Source of the DNA: Papio anubis
Lineage: Eukaryota; Chordata; Mammalia; Primates; Cercopithecidae
DNA: 64,000 nt
Assembly (NCBI RefSeq): GCF_008728515.1
Contig: NC_044989.1
Span: 80,997,754-81,061,753 of the forward strand
Direction of reading: 5' to 3'
Shown: positions 61,783-64,000 of the stretch, one piece after another
Layout of the letters: every line of letters begins with the position of its first letter
Numbering within the stretch: the stretch's first letter is position 1
The notes under the pieces: model-generated
Database searches by the model: none
Told to the model about the DNA's origin: nothing
Seen by the model: the letters and a program-made list of their open reading frames with translations, nothing else
Translations under genes and position numbers: made by a program

Positions 61783-62068
61783 ATTTTGTTTTGTTTTGTT
61801 TTTTTATAACAATAAATACAACATATCTGTGATGCTCACTTTTACCTCTAACACCATCCTTCCTTGTTAAAATATGCAGCCAATTTTTATCACCTGATTT
61901 AAAATCATCCCCTAAATGTTTTACATTTCTGTTAATACTTACATCTTCTCCTTAATTAGCAAATCATAATATGGTATTAGTACAAAAGAGTGCACAATAT
62001 GTCCCTAAAAATCAGCTGTGGAAACAAAAGTGTAAACGCAACATCCTTTAGATAAAAGTATTTGTTGG

Positions 62069-62350
62069 CCAGGCACGGTGGCTCACGCCGATAATCCCAG
62101 CACTTTGGGAGGTTGAGGTGGGCGGATCATGAGGTCAGGAGTTCAAGACCAGCCTAACCAACATGGTGAAACCCAGTCTCTACTAAAAACACACAAATTA
62201 GCCAGGCATGGCGGCACACATCTGTAATCCCAGCTACTCAGGAGGCTGAGGCAGGAGAATCGCTTGAACCTGGTAGGCAGAGGTTGCAGTGAGCCGAGAT
62301 TGCGCCACTGCACTCCAGCCTGGGTGACGGCAAGACAACATCTCAAATAA
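62069..62350 (+). mobile_element. Alu SINE, sense
   Basis: It runs from 'ggccaggcacggtggctcac' through 'tcaagaccagcctaaccaac' to 'ctccagcctgggtgacggca' and a short A-rich end. It lies about 290 bp from the antisense Alu at 61486. Confidence 0.95.
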
Positions 62351-64000
62351 AGTTGTCAGTATCAAACAATATTTGATAGCTAGTAAAGAAAACACTAGAA
62401 ATCAAACAAGTTAATTCAAATATACAAGTAGCACTACAATGGATGATGTATCTGTGTCATAAACAGAATCAAGTTTTTTTGGACAACCCTGTTAAAATGT
62501 GCCCTCTTGAGAGGTAAATAAGTTTCCTTTCCCACACTACTTAGCGGATTCTGAGGGAGCAAGGTACCTGATTGATTAATAATGCCTGCCATGGACACTA
62601 TGGATGACAGTTTGTTTGATGAGAAAGAGTAAGTGGACTCCAACAGAGAATTGAGAGCTTGCTATCAAGGAAATTGTCTTTTTATGAGCATATAAACATT
62701 CTGAAGTAGCTTAAGTGGGGAAACATGCGATTAGGCTGCACCTTTTCACCATGTCTTTGTTTACCTGAGTTATTTATTACCCTGGACTTTCTAGAGTTTT
62801 TAAAAAAGTGTTATGGATATAGACTCTGGAAAATGTACACAGATATTTCAAGGTATTTCAAATGTGTCACAGTTTCTAAGGACATCAAATATGTCTTCAA
62901 AGCCTCGTGGATTTTTAAAACATGAAATGTTCTTCTTGGAGGATAATAGGCTCCAATGCTCTGGGTTTCTAACCTCCAATTCATTAACAGCAAAGCTGAC
63001 TTGTAGCAAAAATTTTTTTTCCTTGCAAGCAATTTGTGACTCCTTTGAGGGAGATAACAGTTTAAATATAAATAAATGACCAGCTCCAGTGGAAAGATTC
63101 CAGTTTTCTTGAGGTGTTTGCTTTCAATTTATTGCCAATTCTCCCATCACAGCTTCCTCCCCTGAAAACCTACTCTAGGTCTGAACATGTTTAGAATAAC
63201 CCCATCAAAATCGTTCTTGTTCTTACATGTTAAAGCTATGTTATTCCCATCTTAAAATGTTGCCAAAGACTAAAGTTGACTTTACACATATTTTAGCATT
63301 ATCAAAATCATTAGTGTTATTGGCTCTGACTTACAATAATGAAAATAAAATAGCAAGGCCCAGATGGAACTGGTTCCTTCTTCCAGACATTTCTAAGCCA
63401 TCTGAAGGAATCAAAGCAAACACCTCAGTTCTTTTATTTCAAAATCACCTTCCAAATGGATTTGGCTTATTTTATTCTATTTAGCTTAGCCAGCAGTCCC
63501 ATGACATTTGCATTATTTTTAATCCAATGACAGATTGCTTTGTACTTTGGATTTTCATGAACTGCCATTTGTTTCATTAATTTTTGTTACTAGATGATCA
63601 GCTTTTTTGAAAAAGGACATACAATCTGAAAATTGATCTCTCTCCATGCATATTGTAAATGGATGAATTCAGAACACACATTCAAATCCCAATTCTCTTC
63701 TTTAATCGTATGCCCAGCCTCTACAAATTAACATTCTAAGACATTTACTATGTGATATCATCTGCAATGTGTCCCCTACCTGTTTTATAGTATTTTTCAC
63801 TTTTGACAATACTATTATTTGTTTTTAAAGCAAGCTTTTACTAAATAGCATTTATTTTATTTCCATTTGACCCCAGGAAGTTCACCATTCTGAAGGGTAA
63901 AAGACTGCTAATTACTTAACTATTCCCTACATAACCAAAGAAGGTTATTTTCTATGCAAGTAAAATACTTGTTGATGATGTTATATCTTAGATTATTAAA

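Larger units (their letters stand above)
1..64000 (+). other. CTNNA2: Internal part of the CTNNA2 (alpha-N-catenin) transcription unit
   Basis: Five coding islands on the + strand, each bounded by AG and GT, join in frame to one continuous alpha-catenin segment running from the phospho-linker into the actin-binding domain. The residues fit the neuronal paralogue rather than CTNNA1: EELEDDSDFEQEDYD in the linker, EIFHQEKSK after the first actin-binding-domain residues, LARAVADQ at the end of the third exon and GELIVSG at the end of the fourth. The upstream exons and the final coding exon (beginning LDSATS in the known protein) are not in the window, so this is an internal slice of a very large gene. 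Paralogue identity comes from remembered family sequences, not a search. Confidence 0.95.
42178..64000 (+). other. CTNNA2: Intron downstream of the cassette exon (open at the window end)
   Basis: At least 21.8 kb of intron. Transposons and low-complexity tracts are listed separately. Stretches 42178-43985, 44175-45960, 48000-48915, 50810-51110, 52745-53760, 53985-54840, 55035-56150, 57360-59460, 59690-61485 and 62350-64000 contain nothing I can name beyond the templated-copy source at 58223-58300. I searched by eye for the next alpha-catenin exon (LDSATSLIQAAK) and did not find it. Confidence 0.8.

Noticed and set aside
42178..64000. Search for the next CTNNA2 exon (LDSATSLIQAAK...)
   Set aside because: No matching codons bounded by AG and GT were found by eye on the + strand; it most likely lies beyond the window.
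1..64000. CRISPR arrays, operons, prokaryotic promoters, tRNA or rRNA genes
   Set aside because: The window is vertebrate intronic DNA; MIR tRNA-like heads are the only tRNA-related sequence and are fossils.

Overview
The window is primate, almost certainly human, genomic DNA from inside one large gene. Evidence is nested Alu (including AluY-type) and L1PA/PB-type LINE-1 insertions, ancient MIR and L2 fragments, Tigger and hAT DNA-transposon fossils, AT-rich introns, and GT-AG-bounded coding islands. Five exons on the + strand encode part of alpha-N-catenin, CTNNA2, the neuronal actin-binding partner of beta-catenin at cadherin junctions. No promoter, first exon or last exon is present, and no second gene is supported.

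Layout. Exon 5171-5284 encodes the acidic, serine-rich phospho-linker. Exons 12692-12873, 27110-27215 and 31216-31350 encode the first part of the C-terminal F-actin-binding domain. Exon 42034-42177 is 144 nt, or 48 codons, and sits behind a long CU-rich polypyrimidine tract. It matches the cassette exon that distinguishes the longer brain isoform (alpha-N-catenin II) from the shorter one. It begins and ends in phase 0, so skipping it keeps the frame. The remaining C-terminal exon or exons lie beyond position 64000.

Introns make up more than 98 percent of the window. The intron at 12874-27109 holds a nested pile: a hAT-type DNA transposon split by 5.6 kb of LINE-1 sequence, a twin-primed (5'-inverted) L1PA/PB element inside that, and an AluY inside one of its arms. 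The intron after the cassette exon holds a second twin-primed L1 with clear target-site duplications, three Alus, hAT and MIR fossils and a long antisense L2.

The most unusual non-coding structure is at 57107-57352. About 246 bp are assembled from three nearby segments taken from 56.4 kb, 59.6 kb and 58.2 kb and joined head to tail at 93-96 percent identity. This looks like a replication template-switching scar. Other structural oddities are an imperfect 36-38 bp inverted repeat at 1378-1486, an AT-rich self-complementary tract at 46952-47110, a T14-A20 block at 45965-45998 and a T9-G13 block at 53929-53950.
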